This document shows, in pieces, positions 32,878 to 44,650 of a DNA stretch of 64,000 nucleotides. The stretch is from Stomoxys calcitrans. Lineage: Eukaryota > Arthropoda > Insecta > Diptera > Muscidae. The stretch spans positions 60,083,933-60,147,932 of the forward strand of contig NC_081554.1 of NCBI RefSeq assembly GCF_963082655.1, read 5' to 3'. How positions within the stretch are numbered: the first letter of the stretch is position 1; every line of letters begins with the position of its first letter. A program made the translations under genes and the position numbers. The notes under the pieces are model-generated. The model was given only the letters and a program-made list of their open reading frames with translations. It did not search any database and was not told the DNA's origin.

Positions 32878-33195
32878 ATATTTTGAATTAATTTTTTAAT
32901 TGGTCCAATTAAAAAATTAATTGCATATTTTGAAAATTTCAATCATCCTTTGTATTGGATCAATTAACAAATTTATTGAAAAGTTTAAAAAATTCAATCA
33001 TTTTTATAATTGGATCAGCTAAAAAATTTATTGGAAATTTCAAAAATTTTCAATAATTTTTTTTGAATATGCAATTCTTTTAATTGAATGTTTTCTCAAT
33101 CACCTTTGTCACAAACTGATTGATATTATCATTTTCGTGATTGAAGCAGTTTCAATTAAAAAATTAATTGGATCAATTAATTTCGTGATTAAAAT
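32878..33195. repeat. AATTAAAAAATTAATTG minisatellite
   Basis: Unit of about 60 bp: attggatcaattaaaaaatt, ttgaaaatttcaa, tcaatcattttta. At least five diverged copies. The unit is partly self-complementary (caattaaaaaattaattg). Confidence 0.75.
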
Positions 33196-33202
33196 CGATT
33201 TT

Positions 33203-34660
33203 TATTATACCCACCACCATAGGATAGGGGGTATATTAATTTAGTCATTTTGTTTGTAACACATCCAAATATCCATTTCCGACACTAAAAAGTATATATA
33301 TTTCTGATCGTCGTAAAATTCTAAGACAATTTATGTCCGTGTGTTCGTCAGTTGTAATCACTCTACAGTCTTTAAAAATTGAGATATTTCACTGACTCGT
33401 ACTTCTTCTATACGCAGATTAAGTTCTTGAATGGGCCAAATCGGACTATTCGTAGATCTGGAGATTTAGAGTTTTAAGCCCAAAAACCCGAATTTTTTGT
33501 CGAATTTCGCTGAAATTTTAAACAGTGGGCTTTTTAAGCCTCCCGACATCCGAATGAAATATGATTCAGATCGGACCACGTTTAGATATAGCTGTCATAT
33601 AAACCGATCTACTGTTTGCGGTTTTAAGCCCATAAAAGACGCAATTATTATCCGATTTCGATGAAATTTGAAACAGTGAGTTAATTAAAGCCTTCCGATA
33701 TCCGACTTAAATATGGAACAGATCGGTCTATATTCAGATATAGCTGTCATATAGAGCAAAAATTAAATAAAAATATGCCGATTAAGGGTCTTCAACCCAT
33801 AAAAGCTGCATCTATAACCAGATTTCGCTGAAACTTAAAACGAGAGTTTTTTTAAGTCTTCCATTTTGATATAGCTGCCATATAGACCGATCTGCCCATT
33901 CAGAGTCTTAAATTCATAAAAGCCACAATTATTAACCGATTTCATTGAAATTTGAAACAGTGATTTACTTAAAGCTTTCCGGCATTTGACTCAAATATGG
34001 TTCATATCGGTCTATGCTCAGATATAGCTGCCATATAGAGCTATCTGACGATTTGAGTCTTGAACCCATAAAAGCTGCATTTATAACTCGATTTCGCTGA
34101 AACTTGAAACTGTGAGTTGTTTTAAGCCTTCCTTAAAGTCCATAAAAATCGTAATTATTTTCCGATTTCGCTAAAAATTTGAAATAGTGAGTTGAAAAAA
34201 GCCTACCAAAATCCGACTCAAATATAGATCAGATCGGTCTTTATTCAGATATAGCTGCCATATAGACCGATCTACCAATTAAGTGTTTAAATCCCATAAA
34301 AGCTGCATTTGTTACCCGACTTTGCTGGAACTTGACACAATGACTTGTATTAAGCCCTCCGACATCCGACTCAAATATGGTCCAGATTACACTCTATTTA
34401 GATATAGCTTCCCCATATGGACCGATTTTCCAATTTAGGGTCTTAATCCCATAAAGAACGGATGTGTTGCCCGATTTCGCTGAAACTGTGACATGTATAA
34501 GAGTTATCGGGACCTGAATCAAATATGATCCAGACCAGTCCTCATTTGCATATTACTATGGATGTAGTATTAGAGTTGTTATAAAAGAGGATGGTTAATT
34601 TATCCATTGTGGTGGATGTCGAAAGTTCGAATGAACTTAACACCTTTTTACTTGTTTTTT
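33203..34660 (-). repeat. Family C interspersed element with ~150-bp units
   Basis: Minus orientation. The left edge is tatacccaccaccataggat, and the right edge caccttttta cttgtttt. Internal units carry gatatagctgtcatat at about 33584, 33736, 33867, 34019, 34247 and 34398, mostly ~150 bp apart. Phrases such as ccgatttcgctgaaac recur. The architecture is the same as families A, B and E, with diverged sequence. Confidence 0.85.
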
Positions 34661-35052
34661 TTTCGGTGTTGGTTTATATTTTAAGTTTTGATTCAAAAGA
34701 CTTTGTCCAATATTGTCTTATAGAAAGAATATTCAAATGCAGTGTTATTTTCAATTGTTAAAAAAAATTAAATTTTCTTATATTGACGTCTTTGAATTTT
34801 GACCTACCATATTTCAAAAATACTTTACCCTTCTGTCATTTTGTTCGCCAGGCTTTATGAGCATGTTTACGGAAACATCTTTTAATTTTGTCAAACTAAA
34901 CAGATTAGATAAGGAGATTTGCGTAACGAAATAATCTTTTCATTTCAAACGCACAAAATAAGTTTGTGCACAAAGAAATTGTTTTCTTGGCACACTTATC
35001 TTGCCGCAGTTAAAATAAGCCAACTAAACTAGTGTCATAATAATGAAATAAA
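34661..35052. other. AT-rich spacer between repeat elements
   Basis: No motif or shared repeat recognised. Confidence 0.45.
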
Positions 35053-35199
35053 TAAAAACAAGTAAGAGCGTGCTAAGTTCGGCCGGGCCGAATCTCATAT
35101 ACCCTTCATCATGGATCGCATCTGTCGAGCTCTTTTCCCGGTATCTACTTTTAGGCAAACAAAGGATAAAAGAAAAGAATTGCTATCGTATTGGAACTA

Positions 35200-35275
35200 T
35201 TGGGTTGCCCAAAAAATTAATTGCGGATTTTTCATATAGTCGGCGTTGACAAATTTTTTCACAGCTTGTGACTCT
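35200..35275 (+). mobile_element. Mariner-3 left-end fragment
   Basis: tgggttgcccaaaaaattaa followed by ttgcggatttttcatatag and gtcggcgttgac, matching the reverse complement of 22660-22740. The other TIR is absent. TA precedes it at 35198-35199. It is inserted in family B. Confidence 0.85.
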
Positions 35276-35282
35276 GTTGTTG

Positions 35283-35394
35283 TCGGTTGGTTGGTTGGTT
35301 GACTAGTTGGTTTGTAGTTATGTTAGTCATTGGGTTTATAAATGTTTCAAATTCCTGCGAACATTTGAAAATCTTGAAAATTGTATGGGGTGTG
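35283..35394 (+). repeat. 110-bp dispersed duplication, copy 1
   Basis: cggttggttggttggttgac, gtcattgggtttataaatg and cctgcgaacatttgaaaatc, then gtatggggtgtg. Copy 2 is at 37507-37612. A GGTT microsatellite marks the start of both. Confidence 0.8.
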
Positions 35395-36130
35395 AGAAGC
35401 CGTTGTACAAATTTTCAACCAAATCGGATAATAATTGCGCCCCTTAGAGGCTCAAGAAGTCAAGATCCCAGATTAGCTGTTGAAAGTCATAACAAAACAC
35501 CTCATGCAAAATTTCAGCCAAATCGGATAGGAATTGCTCCCTGTAGAGGCTCAAGAAATCAAGCCCAAGATCGTTTTATATGGCAGCTATATCAGGTTAT
35601 GGACCGATTTCCACCATACTTAGCACAGTTGTTGGAAGTCATAACAAAACATGCAAAATTTCAGCCAAATCGGATAAGAATGTCGCCTTCTAGTGGCTCA
35701 AGAAGTCAAAATCCAAGATCGGTTTATATGGCAGCTATAACAGGTTATGGACAGATTTCCACCATACTTAGCACAGTTGTTGGAAGTCGTGACAAAACAC
35801 GTGATGCAAAATTTCAGCCAAATCGGGTAAGTGGTGGCTCATGAAGTCAAGGTCCAAGATCGGTTTATATGGCAGCTATATCAAAACATGGACCCACATG
35901 GCCCATTTACAATCCCAACCGACCTACACTAATAAGAAATATTTGTGCAAAATTTCAAGCGGCTAGCTTTACTCCTTCAGATAGACGAACGGACATGGCT
36001 AGATTGACTTAAAATGTCATGACGATCAAGAATATATATACTATATGCGGTCTTAGGCGAATATTTCGAGGAGTTGCAAACACAATGACGAAATTAGTAT
36101 ACCCCCATCCTATGGTGGACAGTATAAAAA

Positions 36131-37506
36131 AGCAAAACATATTATTTAATAATGAAAAACAGCAAAATAACCCACCTTAAGCTTTTGTATGCAGTCAATG
36201 TATCTGACCAACCAACAAACTCGTTATAAACTATACCACCCATAGTGACGAATGGATAAAAAAAACTTTGAAGCTTAAGAGTATGTTTTGGGTTTAATTT
36301 TAATTAACTTATATAATAACAGACAAAAAACTAATGTTGTTTTGACTGAATATGGCTTTACGCCCTTTTACAATATACCAAAGTCATTTAAAGTATAATT
36401 GGTTATACCCATCACCCATCCCTTTAATTACGAGTACAAGAAATATGAATAATTTGAATATTCATATACCCTATTCTTAGCTGGCAATTTTGTAAAATGA
36501 CCATAAGGTTATGATTAGAAAATTAAACAAATTCAATTTTAAAATGCATTGACCGTATAATTTGTTTTGCTGTTTGTCGACTTACAATGTAAGTACTAGT
36601 ACATGGTTGTAATATTAATCATTTATTCCAGTCAGATTTTAAACAAAAATTGTTATCTGCCATGTTTAGTACTGGCCATTACCATAAGCTATTGATGTCC
36701 CCCTTAGCAATGGTTCCGTACTATGAAAAATGTTTAAAATTCATGTTGACTGCCTAAACAATGGTAGGTGAACTTACTAGGCACTGTTGTAGCAGAGTCA
36801 CAAACCAGTGTTGAAATTTGGCAACAGGGCAAAACAAAACACAGGGTACGCATTTGCACTGGGGATGGCAAAACTTCGAGATTGTTTTTGTTTTTTTTGA
36901 GTAAAGAGTAAAGTCAACTCTCAAATCCCATTTAAGTAGAAAATCTTGTATGTCCCTGAAAGAGATTTTCAATATTGAGTAAATAAGACCTCATAACATA
37001 AACATTATATCATATTAAAAATTGTGACATCATTAAAGCGAAAAAATTCGTACTATTTTTCTGAACAAAGCAAAAAAACAACCAAAAATCTTTAACAATC
37101 CCACACTAATAACACCATGACTTGGTATATTTGCGATCATAAACCTGTTGAATTTGATCATTCACACCTAACAAAGAGTGATCCAACTCGTGATCAGTTG
37201 CTAGTCAGCAAACTAAGTTACTAAGTTCACCAGTATAATGTGCCTCAATGGAATTGGAAAAAATTGATTCATATAAAGAAAACAAAAAAGACAAAAAACA
37301 ACAACTTTATGCTGATCTCAGTTTTAAGTACTACTGCAAAATAAAAAAAATAATAATAAAATAAACAAGTGGTGATTATGGGTTTGACGTCAAGCTAACA
37401 AAAAAAAAAATAATTGCAATGCATAGAAAACCTGTTTGAACTTTACCGATAATAATTTGCCAAGATTGAACTGTGTAGTGAGTGTGGTGTCATAAAACGC
37501 CAAGTG
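36131..37506. other. No recognised gene
   Basis: AT-rich, with no domain, RNA gene or shared repeat recognised on either strand. Confidence 0.45.
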
Positions 37507-37612
37507 ACGGTTGGTTGACTAGTTGGTTGGTAGGTAGGTTGGTCATTGGGTTTACAAATGTTTCAAATGCCTGCGAACATTTGAAAATCTTGAAAATTAT
37601 ATGGGGTGTGTC
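37507..37612 (+). repeat. 110-bp dispersed duplication, copy 2
   Basis: cggttggttgactagttggt, gtcattgggtttacaaatg and cctgcgaacatttgaaaatc, then atatggggtgtg. It is near-identical to copy 1 but not inside a family B element. Confidence 0.8.
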
Positions 37613-37969
37613 GTTCAGTCAGCAAGCATACTGCTGATCACTCAACTACAGCTGAAAACTTTATATGACGCTATAACATTTTGAAACAATTATAAAAAAA
37701 CGTCATAGAATTTACGTACGTAGTTTGCTTAAACTGCACATTTGATGGTTACACCAAATGATCGTTAGCAATATATCATGTAATGACGATAAATGCCATT
37801 CAATGTTCAAAAAAAAAGCAAATAAAAATGTCGAAAGACAATAGAAACTAATGAAGGATTAGATAGTTATGGGTCCTAATTTGTGACCAAAATTCGTAAG
37901 ATTTTCGGCGAAGAAAAACTTCTACGAAATGTTCTCAAAAAAAAAATTCTTAAAAATTCTATGCTAAGT

Positions 37970-38790
37970 AAATTTTTGCAAGATATCAGCCAAATAGGGT
38001 GATAATTGCGCATTCTACAGGCTCAAGAGCTCAAATCTGAAGATCGGTTTATATGGCAGCTATATAAGGTTATTAACCGATATGGACTATTCTCAGCACA
38101 GATGATGGAAATCAAAATTTAAGCCACATTGAATAAGAAATGCGCCCTCTAGAAACTCAACAAATCAAGATGAGAAGATTTAGACTATTCTTGGTCTTGG
38201 TTATTGCAAGTCAAAACAAAATATTTCATCTAAAATTCCAGCCAAGTCGGATAAAAATTGCGCCTTCTAGCGGAACTCAAATCTGAAGATAGGGATGGCA
38301 GCTATATCAGGTTATGAACCGATTTGGACCATTATCGGCTCAATTATTGAAAGTCAAATCAAATAAGAATTAAGCCCTCTAGATGCTCAAGAAGTCAGGA
38401 TGAACCGATTTAGACCATTCTTGGCACAGTTATTGAAGGTCAATACAGAATACCTCATACGAAATTTCAACCAAATCGAATAAGAATTTCGCCCGCTAGA
38501 GGCTCAAGAAGTCAAGATCCGAGATTGGTTTATATGGCAGCTATATCAAAACATTGAGCGATATGGCCCATTTACAATCACAATCAACCCACACTAATTT
38601 TAAGTATTTGGCAAAATTTCAAGCGCCTAGCTTTATTCTTTCGAAAGTTAGCGTGCTTTCGACAAAATCCACTCAGAATATCAAGAGGATCAATAATGAG
38701 ACTTTTAGGGTCTCAAAACCATATTTCGATGCGTTACAAACGGAATGACGAAATCAGTATACCCCGATCCTATGGTGGAGGGCAGAAGAA
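37970..38790 (+). repeat. Family D interspersed element, 5'-truncated
   Basis: Units with gatcggtttatatggcagct (38042), ggatggcagctatatcagg and ggtttatatggcagctatat (38525), and a terminal block ctagctttattctttcgaaa, then ccgatcctatggtggagg at about 38764. Close to family B. The start phrase is not seen. Confidence 0.8.
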
Positions 38791-38849
38791 AAATCAATCA
38801 ATCGTATCAACTCAAAAACAGTTGAACCTATTTTCTTGAAATTTTCACA

Positions 38850-39165
38850 GATGATGATGTTGTTGTTGTAGTCGCATCTGCATGTGACGGTGGCGGCTAT
38901 CGTCAAGCTCCCGTAGATAAGCAAGCTAGTTCAGCTCCAAGGGACCAGTCGCCGCGGAAACATGGTGGCCATTGGTTATTTAAAGACGCCAATAACTCGA
39001 ATTGTCATATCGAGTATCATAGACACTCAGTATTTGCGCGAGAGGCGGTGCCGCACGGACTCTCACTAAGACTATCCGCTCGATACCGCTGATTGACCGC
39101 GACTACCATTGCAGCTACTCCGTATGGATCATTTCCTTATCCGCAACCTGTGCGGATCGCCCCAC
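38850..39165 (+). repeat. Family X repeat, uninterrupted copy
   Basis: gttgttgttgtag, gtagataagcaagctag, cagtcgccgcggaaac, cgccaataactcg and gacactcagta running directly into tttgcgcgagaggcgg, then ctctcactaagactatccgc and ccgcaacctg. It has no SINE at CTCAGTA (39026-39032), so it serves as the empty site for the 12.5 kb copy. Confidence 0.82.
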
Positions 39166-39570
39166 CTCAAAAAGGATATATAAACCAATCATCACAATAT
39201 GGGACTCAAATGAAAGGTATTTAAGAATAGAAAACGAATTTTATATCTAATTGTCGGGCGCCTAGAGGGACCGCTCCACGACCAAAAATCCGCCAAAGGC
39301 GTATATAGATCAATCATGACAATATGGGGCCCAAATGAAAATTATTTGAGTAGAGTAGAAAATGATTGCGATATCCTCGCCCATCACAAAACTCCCTTCT
39401 TACAGGATATATTTACCGAACTTGGCAATATGAGGCTCAAATAACAGCTTTTTGAGAGTAGGGCACGATTTTGATCTCCACATGCGGGGTGAAGTGTATG
39501 ACATCCACAAACACTATCCCATCCACATGCACACAATATAGGGCTCGGATAAAAGGGATTATAGGTACTG
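39166..39570 (+). repeat. ~130-bp tandem repeat (aatatgg..tcaaatga family)
   Basis: Three diverged units, each with an aggatatat-type start, then caatatgggactcaaatgaa and ttaagaatagaaaacga. Starts lie near 39175, 39295 and 39410. A related unit is at 51405-51620 (atcaaatgaaaggtatttgg). Noncoding. Confidence 0.7.
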
Positions 39571-39571
39571 G

Positions 39572-39818
39572 ACGCCCTCGTGGCGCAGAGATTAGCATGT
39601 CCGTCTATGACAGAGGGCACATGGGTTAAAATTCCGTCAAAAAAAAAATTTCAGTGGTGTTTATCCCATTACAAGTGGTGTCTCAAAGCAACACGCCGTT
39701 TAGACTCGCCATAAAAAATCATTTCCATATCACTGAGCTAAAACTTCAATAGGACAGCACTCTTTGATATGAGAGAAGTATCCCCCTGGTCCCTAATGGA
39801 TTGAACATGGGAAAATAT
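39572..39818 (+). mobile_element. tRNA-derived SINE, copy 5
   Basis: A box TGGCGCAGAGATTAGC at 39581, then a decayed B box (gggttaaaattcc). A gap follows, then acgccgtttagactcgcc, tatgagagaagtatccccct and gaacatgggaaaat. Colinear with copy 4, with an internal deletion of the B-box-proximal body. Confidence 0.85.
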
Positions 39819-41919
39819 GTATGTAAAGAGTGAAAAAAGGCACAGCGGATGGGGCTCGGTAAAGCTAGTTTTCTATAAGGAATCATATCAAAAAATTTCT
39901 TAAAATCGTGTTTAGAGAATAAAATAAACATTTATTGAAATATTGCTCTTAACCAATTAAAATCCTTTAAAGAAAAAATTTAAAAAAAATCTTTTAAACA
40001 CGCAAAATAATAAAACGTTTGGGACACTTTTACGACAAACAAAATATTTTTAGTACAAATTTTTCTTCAATAGTTTTGCTTCAACACATCAAACGTTAGC
40101 CATTAACGTGGTATTACTGCCCATAATTAGCTTTGTTTTATATAAACCCTTTAGCAGCTTTGCTAACGATAAAAGTTCCTTTCTCTTGTTGTAAAACCAA
40201 AAACTCTTTAATGGCAAAAGTGTTTCGATAGTCGCAAATGATTATTCGCTTGCCGGACCAATAATTATTCTCTTGTGTCTCCTACTAGAGAGAAAGGGTG
40301 AACTTTTGAGCGTATAAACCAAAGGCAAAAATACTCATACACTATTGCACATTATCGTGTACGCAAACAGCAAAATAATTCATAGCAAGCCTATGGGCTT
40401 GCACATAATTTTAAGTGTGTGCTCGTCACTTGCATAGGCACATTTTCATACATAACAATTGTTCCTTTTTTTAAATGAGCCAAGAGCAGTCAGTATGTTG
40501 AGCAGCTCGTTCGAGTGCGGATGGCACACTCGAAGAGTAAAAAATGTTATTTATATTTAAAAAATTCCTCTTAAGTACAAAATTGCTGGCATGATCAATC
40601 ACAAAAATCATTAGAGACACAACAAGAATTTCTAAGGCACGCACATTGTATAGTTATATTTACGGGATTAAGAAATATCCATCCCAAAATAGGTATTTAA
40701 ATGTACGAGAACAACAACTCACATAAGTAATCATATGTTTTGTTGATAGCATTACGAAGACAGCATATCAAAATACAAAACCATAAAGGATCTGTGAGAA
40801 AATGGAAAGATTTTAATCTAATCGTGTGTCATAACTTCGAAATAAATCCAAATAAACTGTGAAAGAGTTTTAATTACCAACTGAGAATTGTTGCCAGCAT
40901 AAATTCACATTAGTCTGCAGTAAGACGTACTTAGCCATTTAGTCCATTTTGATACAACAGGAAGAGCAAAATTAAGATTGCTTCCAATTTCTAAGGTTGA
41001 AAAAAAGACAAATCACTTTAAAACGTTTGCCATAGATGTGGTAATAAGTCTTTCTATTAAACTTGTGGTTATACGCCAAAAATCGAAGCATTTTAGATAA
41101 ATGGCGTTAAAATTATCATAAAAAATCGAAGGCAAAAAAAGACCACAAATTTGCCACGCGCTTGATCCCAAGAGTTGTTTGGGTAGACAAGTCTGCTAAA
41201 TAAATTTTCTTTATTTTTTCACTTTACATTTGGTTTTCGCACATTTGAATTTTTATTTATATTCCCCACCCTTCACCTTCACCTCCACCGCTACCCAACA
41301 CAGCTCTCTGCAGTTGAATGGATTAAAGATATCATACAAAACGAAAATTTATGTTAATCGTATGCATTTTGTAAAATTAAACGTCAGAGCGGCTGCTGTC
41401 TGAACTTGTTTTAGATATTTAATTATTTATTAGCAGGCCGTAAATTGGCTCAAATGCGTGGACCAAAAAGTTGGTAATGACGTTAATAAAATATCATTGT
41501 GATCGTCTGGAGTTGCTTTGGTCATAAGACGAATTTTAGCGTTTATTTCAATTGCGTTTTATCAAAAAACGATTTACGTCGATATTGTTATTATTATTAG
41601 GTGTATTACTAATAATAAGAAAGAGGATTTATAAATATGTTTTTATCATTTGGAGAACTCAAATTTATGTGGGTATTGGCAAATCAAAGGCTTGTTATTA
41701 TATTGACGTCATTTGACCCATACGATGTGGTTGAACAGTTGATTAGATAGATGTAAATTAAAAATTTTAACGCCTTACTATAGAGAGCTTATTTTCTTTT
41801 ATTGCATATCAATCAAGAAAATTATTGAGAAAAATTAATAAAGAAGACGGCAGCCCTATAATTTATAACGAAGTAGCCAACAATTCTGTACGTACATGAG
41901 TTTGTGATGGACAGGAAAT
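39819..41919. other. Unique-looking region, no recognised gene
   Basis: Long stretch free of recognised repeats. It holds a possible core promoter at 40490-40524 (listed separately). No ORF with a recognised domain, and no splice-bounded exon could be argued. Confidence 0.45.
40490..40524 (+). promoter_or_regulatory. Possible Inr/DPE core promoter
   Basis: TCAGTA at 40490-40495 fits the insect initiator TCAKTY at five of six positions. With its A as +1 (40492), GGATGG falls at +28 to +33 and fits the downstream element RGWYVT at five of six. The sequence between is unusually GC-rich for the area, and TTCGAGTG and CACTCGAA flank it as an 8-bp inverted repeat. No TATA box and no downstream gene were found, so this is weak. 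Confidence 0.25.
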
Positions 41920-42370
41920 TGAACATCCTATCCAACATTTGGTAAAGAGCTTAAAATTATTGTCTTAAACATCTGCAAGATGTTTCGGACAATGTCCTGT
42001 CTTTAGGCTATTGGCTTAAGCCGGGTGTCATGCATTGACTGTACAATGCACTTGTCATTTCTGCAATGCTATATGGTGTTGTGGTCTGGTGGACAGAGCT
42101 CTACAGATCGACCAAATTTCTTGACTTCTAGCAAAACATGGGAGGCATAAACCTGGTGTCATGCATTGACTGTATAATGCACTTGCCAGTTCTACAATGC
42201 TATATGGTGTTGTGGTCTGGTGGACAGAGCTCTAAAGATCGACCAAAGTTCTTGACTATTGGCAAAAAGACGGGAGTCTTAAACCGGGTGTCATGCATTG
42301 ACTGTACAATGCACTTGTCATTTCTACAATGCTATATGGTGTTGTGATCTGGTGGACAGAGCTCTAAAGA
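41920..42370 (+). mobile_element. LINE-B RT thumb fragment, last part in triplicate
   Basis: Starts with DRKLNILSNIW-like coding at about 41925. The segment coding PGVMHWLYNAL and SAMLYGVVVWWTEL then occurs three times at a 131-132-bp period (ggtgtcatgc at 42024, 42155 and 42287). It corresponds to 27950-28030 of LINE-B copy 1 but is diverged. Noncoding as a whole. Confidence 0.8.
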
Positions 42371-42858
42371 TTAACCTACTGCTCAGGAATAACACAGCAA
42401 ATCATAGAATGGGTACAACTACACGGAAATAGAATGTTAACAATCTCGACACCTCAAAATAGCCTAGCAAGCCTACCAACCATTAACCATTAGAGAATAT
42501 CAGAGATTCTATCAACAGTGATATGAGTGATAGACATCTTAAAAAGAGGCTGCAATAAATCCAAGACAAGACTTAAACAGCCGAGGGTAACTAGAACCGC
42601 AGTATAACTACACAAGAGCTGGCCGCTGGAGTGCGCCTGAGACAGAACATGCTCTATAGAACAAGGATAAAAAGGAAGGAAAAGTGGGAAATATTAAGGG
42701 AAGACATAAACAAAACCCTTGGGGCCTCGTATACAAAGTTGTAAAGAAGAAACTTGGCACATGAAGCTCAACGGCGGTGGTGGACGGTAGAACAATGCAA
42801 AATATAATCCACATACTATTACCCCGACACGATTGTGGAGAAGATGAAGAGTTTATGT
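42371..42858 (+). other. Possible decayed coding sequence, unidentified
   Basis: The plus-strand frame near 42600-42730 reads ELAAGVRLRQNMLYR and KWEILREDINKTLGASYT, which looks protein-like and may be an upstream retroelement domain. I could not place it. Stops interrupt it. Confidence 0.3.
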
Positions 42859-43036
42859 GGAGGCCACCTTAGCGCAGATGTCAGCATGTCCGAATATGAC
42901 GCTGAACTTTTGGGTTCAAATCCTGGCGAGACCATCAGACAAAAATTTTCAGCGGTGGTTTTTCCTTCCTAATGCTGGCAACATTTGTGAGGTTCTATGC
43001 CATGTAAAACTTCTCTCCAAAGAGGTGTCGCGGATG
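42859..43036 (+). mobile_element. tRNA-derived SINE, copy 6
   Basis: A box TAGCGCAGATGTCAGC at 42870, B box GGGTTCAAATCCTGG at about 42912, then attttcagcggtggtttttc and cttctctccaaagaggtgtc. Truncated at the 3' side where an AATTAA minisatellite begins. Confidence 0.9.
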
Positions 43037-43039
43037 ATC

Positions 43040-43135
43040 AATTAATTTTTTAATTAATTTTTTTTTTTTTATATAAAATTTTTATATAAATTTATTTTTA
43101 TTTTCAATAAAAAATTCATTGATTATACCATTTCT
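43040..43135. repeat. AATTAA minisatellite, left of unknown block
   Basis: atcaattaattttttaatta and related low-complexity units, same family as 32878-33195. Confidence 0.6.
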
Positions 43136-43177
43136 CAAGTACGGTGCTTAATTTAAGGCTTTTTTGTGCCCTACAAT

Positions 43178-43445
43178 ATAAAGAGAAGGAGATTTCAAAG
43201 ACCCATACGTCCCACATTTCGACAAATCAATAACGATGCCACGGCAGGCGGTTCTACCGATAGAGTTCTTCATGGGCGAAGGGCTGCCACCTCAGTGCAC
43301 AAAATACTGCTACGACAGCAACAACAAATCTATAGGGCACACCTACAAAACATACGACAATTTTGTGGAGAACCCCCGCGAGGGAATTTTTTTATTCGGG
43401 TGGCCACGGACCTCTACCCCAACAACGCACCTCAAGTTTATGTTC
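43178..43445 (+). repeat. Duplicated unknown block, copy 2 (open frame)
   Basis: The plus-strand frame 43166-43519 is open for 117 codons and includes RRRFQRPIRPTFRQI, RVLHGRRAATSVHK, QFCGEPPRGNFFIR and VATDLYPNNAPQVYVPGT. The related block at 24866 shares DNA and partly protein similarity. AATTAA minisatellite lies on both sides. It could be a fragment of a mobile-element gene; I do not recognise the family. Confidence 0.5.
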
Positions 43446-43459
43446 CAGGTACACATTTG

Positions 43460-43625
43460 TTTACCCAATTATTGAAGTTAATTGGAATTTTCAAAAAATG
43501 TCAATCAGTTTTTAATTGAATCAATTAACAAATTAATTGAATATTTCAAAAATGTCATTCTTATTTTATTGATCCAATTAAAAAATTAATTGAAAATTTA
43601 ATAGAAATTGAATTGAAATCTTGTC
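43460..43625. repeat. AATTAA minisatellite, right of unknown block
   Basis: tgaatcaattaacaaattaa, gatccaattaaaaaattaat and tgaaaatttaatagaa, with a unit of about 60 bp. Confidence 0.7.
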
Positions 43626-44021
43626 TTCTATTCAGAGAAAACTTATTATAAATTTTGCCTTTAGAGAAAATTTTAAATAAATTTCAAATAAAGGCAAAAT
43701 GCAAGTCTATTAGTTAATGGTATTCTCATTGTTGGCAAAAGAAATGTGCTTTTAAGGGCTATAAAATAAAACTATCTTATTCGCATTGTTGCCAAATTTC
43801 ACTTTCCCTTACTATACATATTAAAATGTTAAAAAAATGTTTAATTTTGTACGTTGTCAAGCTGCCAAAGAATTTGAACTCTTTATGTAACCAATTCATT
43901 GTATGATGTTCTCTTTTAAAAAAATTTCATTCAAAAATGTTTAATTGCTGCAATGTTGACAAATTTCAGAAAACTAATAATTGGAACTAGGATTGAACTG
44001 AAATTTTCTGTGTGTGTACAC

Positions 44022-44650
44022 TCATAGAAAAAAGTTTGCTGAAAATAGCTAACATTATCTGCTGAATATTAGTAGTTAATTTTGCTGCTATTGTAGTAGT
44101 TTTGCTATTACAGCAATAGTTGTTGAAAAATCCGTTGTTGTTTGCTGAAAATGTTAGAAGAAGAAACAAAATACAAATGTAAAAGTGTGACTCAGTGGAT
44201 GTTTATAGTCACCACTGAATGCATTCTCTCCATAATCTTTTTTCTTTAAATTTAGATACAAAAGGCCTTGACAGTCATGTACACATTAGTAGAGCAATTA
44301 CAAAAAAATGCGAGCGAGCTCAGCCACATTTCGAAATGTATATCAATGGATGGATCAGGTAGCTTCTTTACAGTAATATTCCACTAACTATAATCATCTC
44401 TTCTAAAAAATTATGCCTAAAGTAATCAAAACAAGTAACAGGCAAATATAAAAAAAACAGTTTTTGGCAGATTTTTGTATTTAAAACAGAAGTTTTTGTT
44501 TGCTGACTTAGCTGACTAAAACGTTTGCTAATACAGCAGCCCTATGTTTGCTAAAACAGCTGTAATGTTTGGTTTCCCATTTTCATCAGACAAAAGTTGG
44601 TGTTTCAATGAACATTTTTGCTGTTTTGAATAAAAAATTTTGTTGAGTGC
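44022..44650. mobile_element. Possible TIR element (CACTCA ends)
   Basis: The left end CACTCATAGAAAAAAG at about 44020 and right end tttgttgagtg at about 44645 are imperfect inverted copies. Next to each lies tgctgaaaatagc or its complement gctgttttga. The interior is rich in TGCTG/CAGCA. The 7796 and 27406 repeats share the same end. No transposase and no clear target duplication. Confidence 0.45.

Larger units (their letters stand above)
35053..36130 (+). repeat. Family B interspersed element
   Basis: Begins aaaacaagtaagagcgtgct and cggccgggccgaatctc, and ends acccccatcctatggtggac followed by tataaaaa. Units carry gatcggtttatatggcagct (about 35715 and 35860) and tgcaaaatttcagccaaatc. The terminal block has acggacatggctagattgac and gatcaagaatatatata. 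It is interrupted early by a mariner-3 end (35200-35275) and a 110-bp sequence that recurs at 37507. The 185-codon ORF at 35287-35844 is a translation of repeats and not a gene. Confidence 0.85.

Noticed and set aside
35287..35844. Longest plus-strand ORF near 35 kb (185 codons)
   Set aside because: It is the translation of tandem family B units (QPNRI.IAP.RGSR repeats), not a protein gene.
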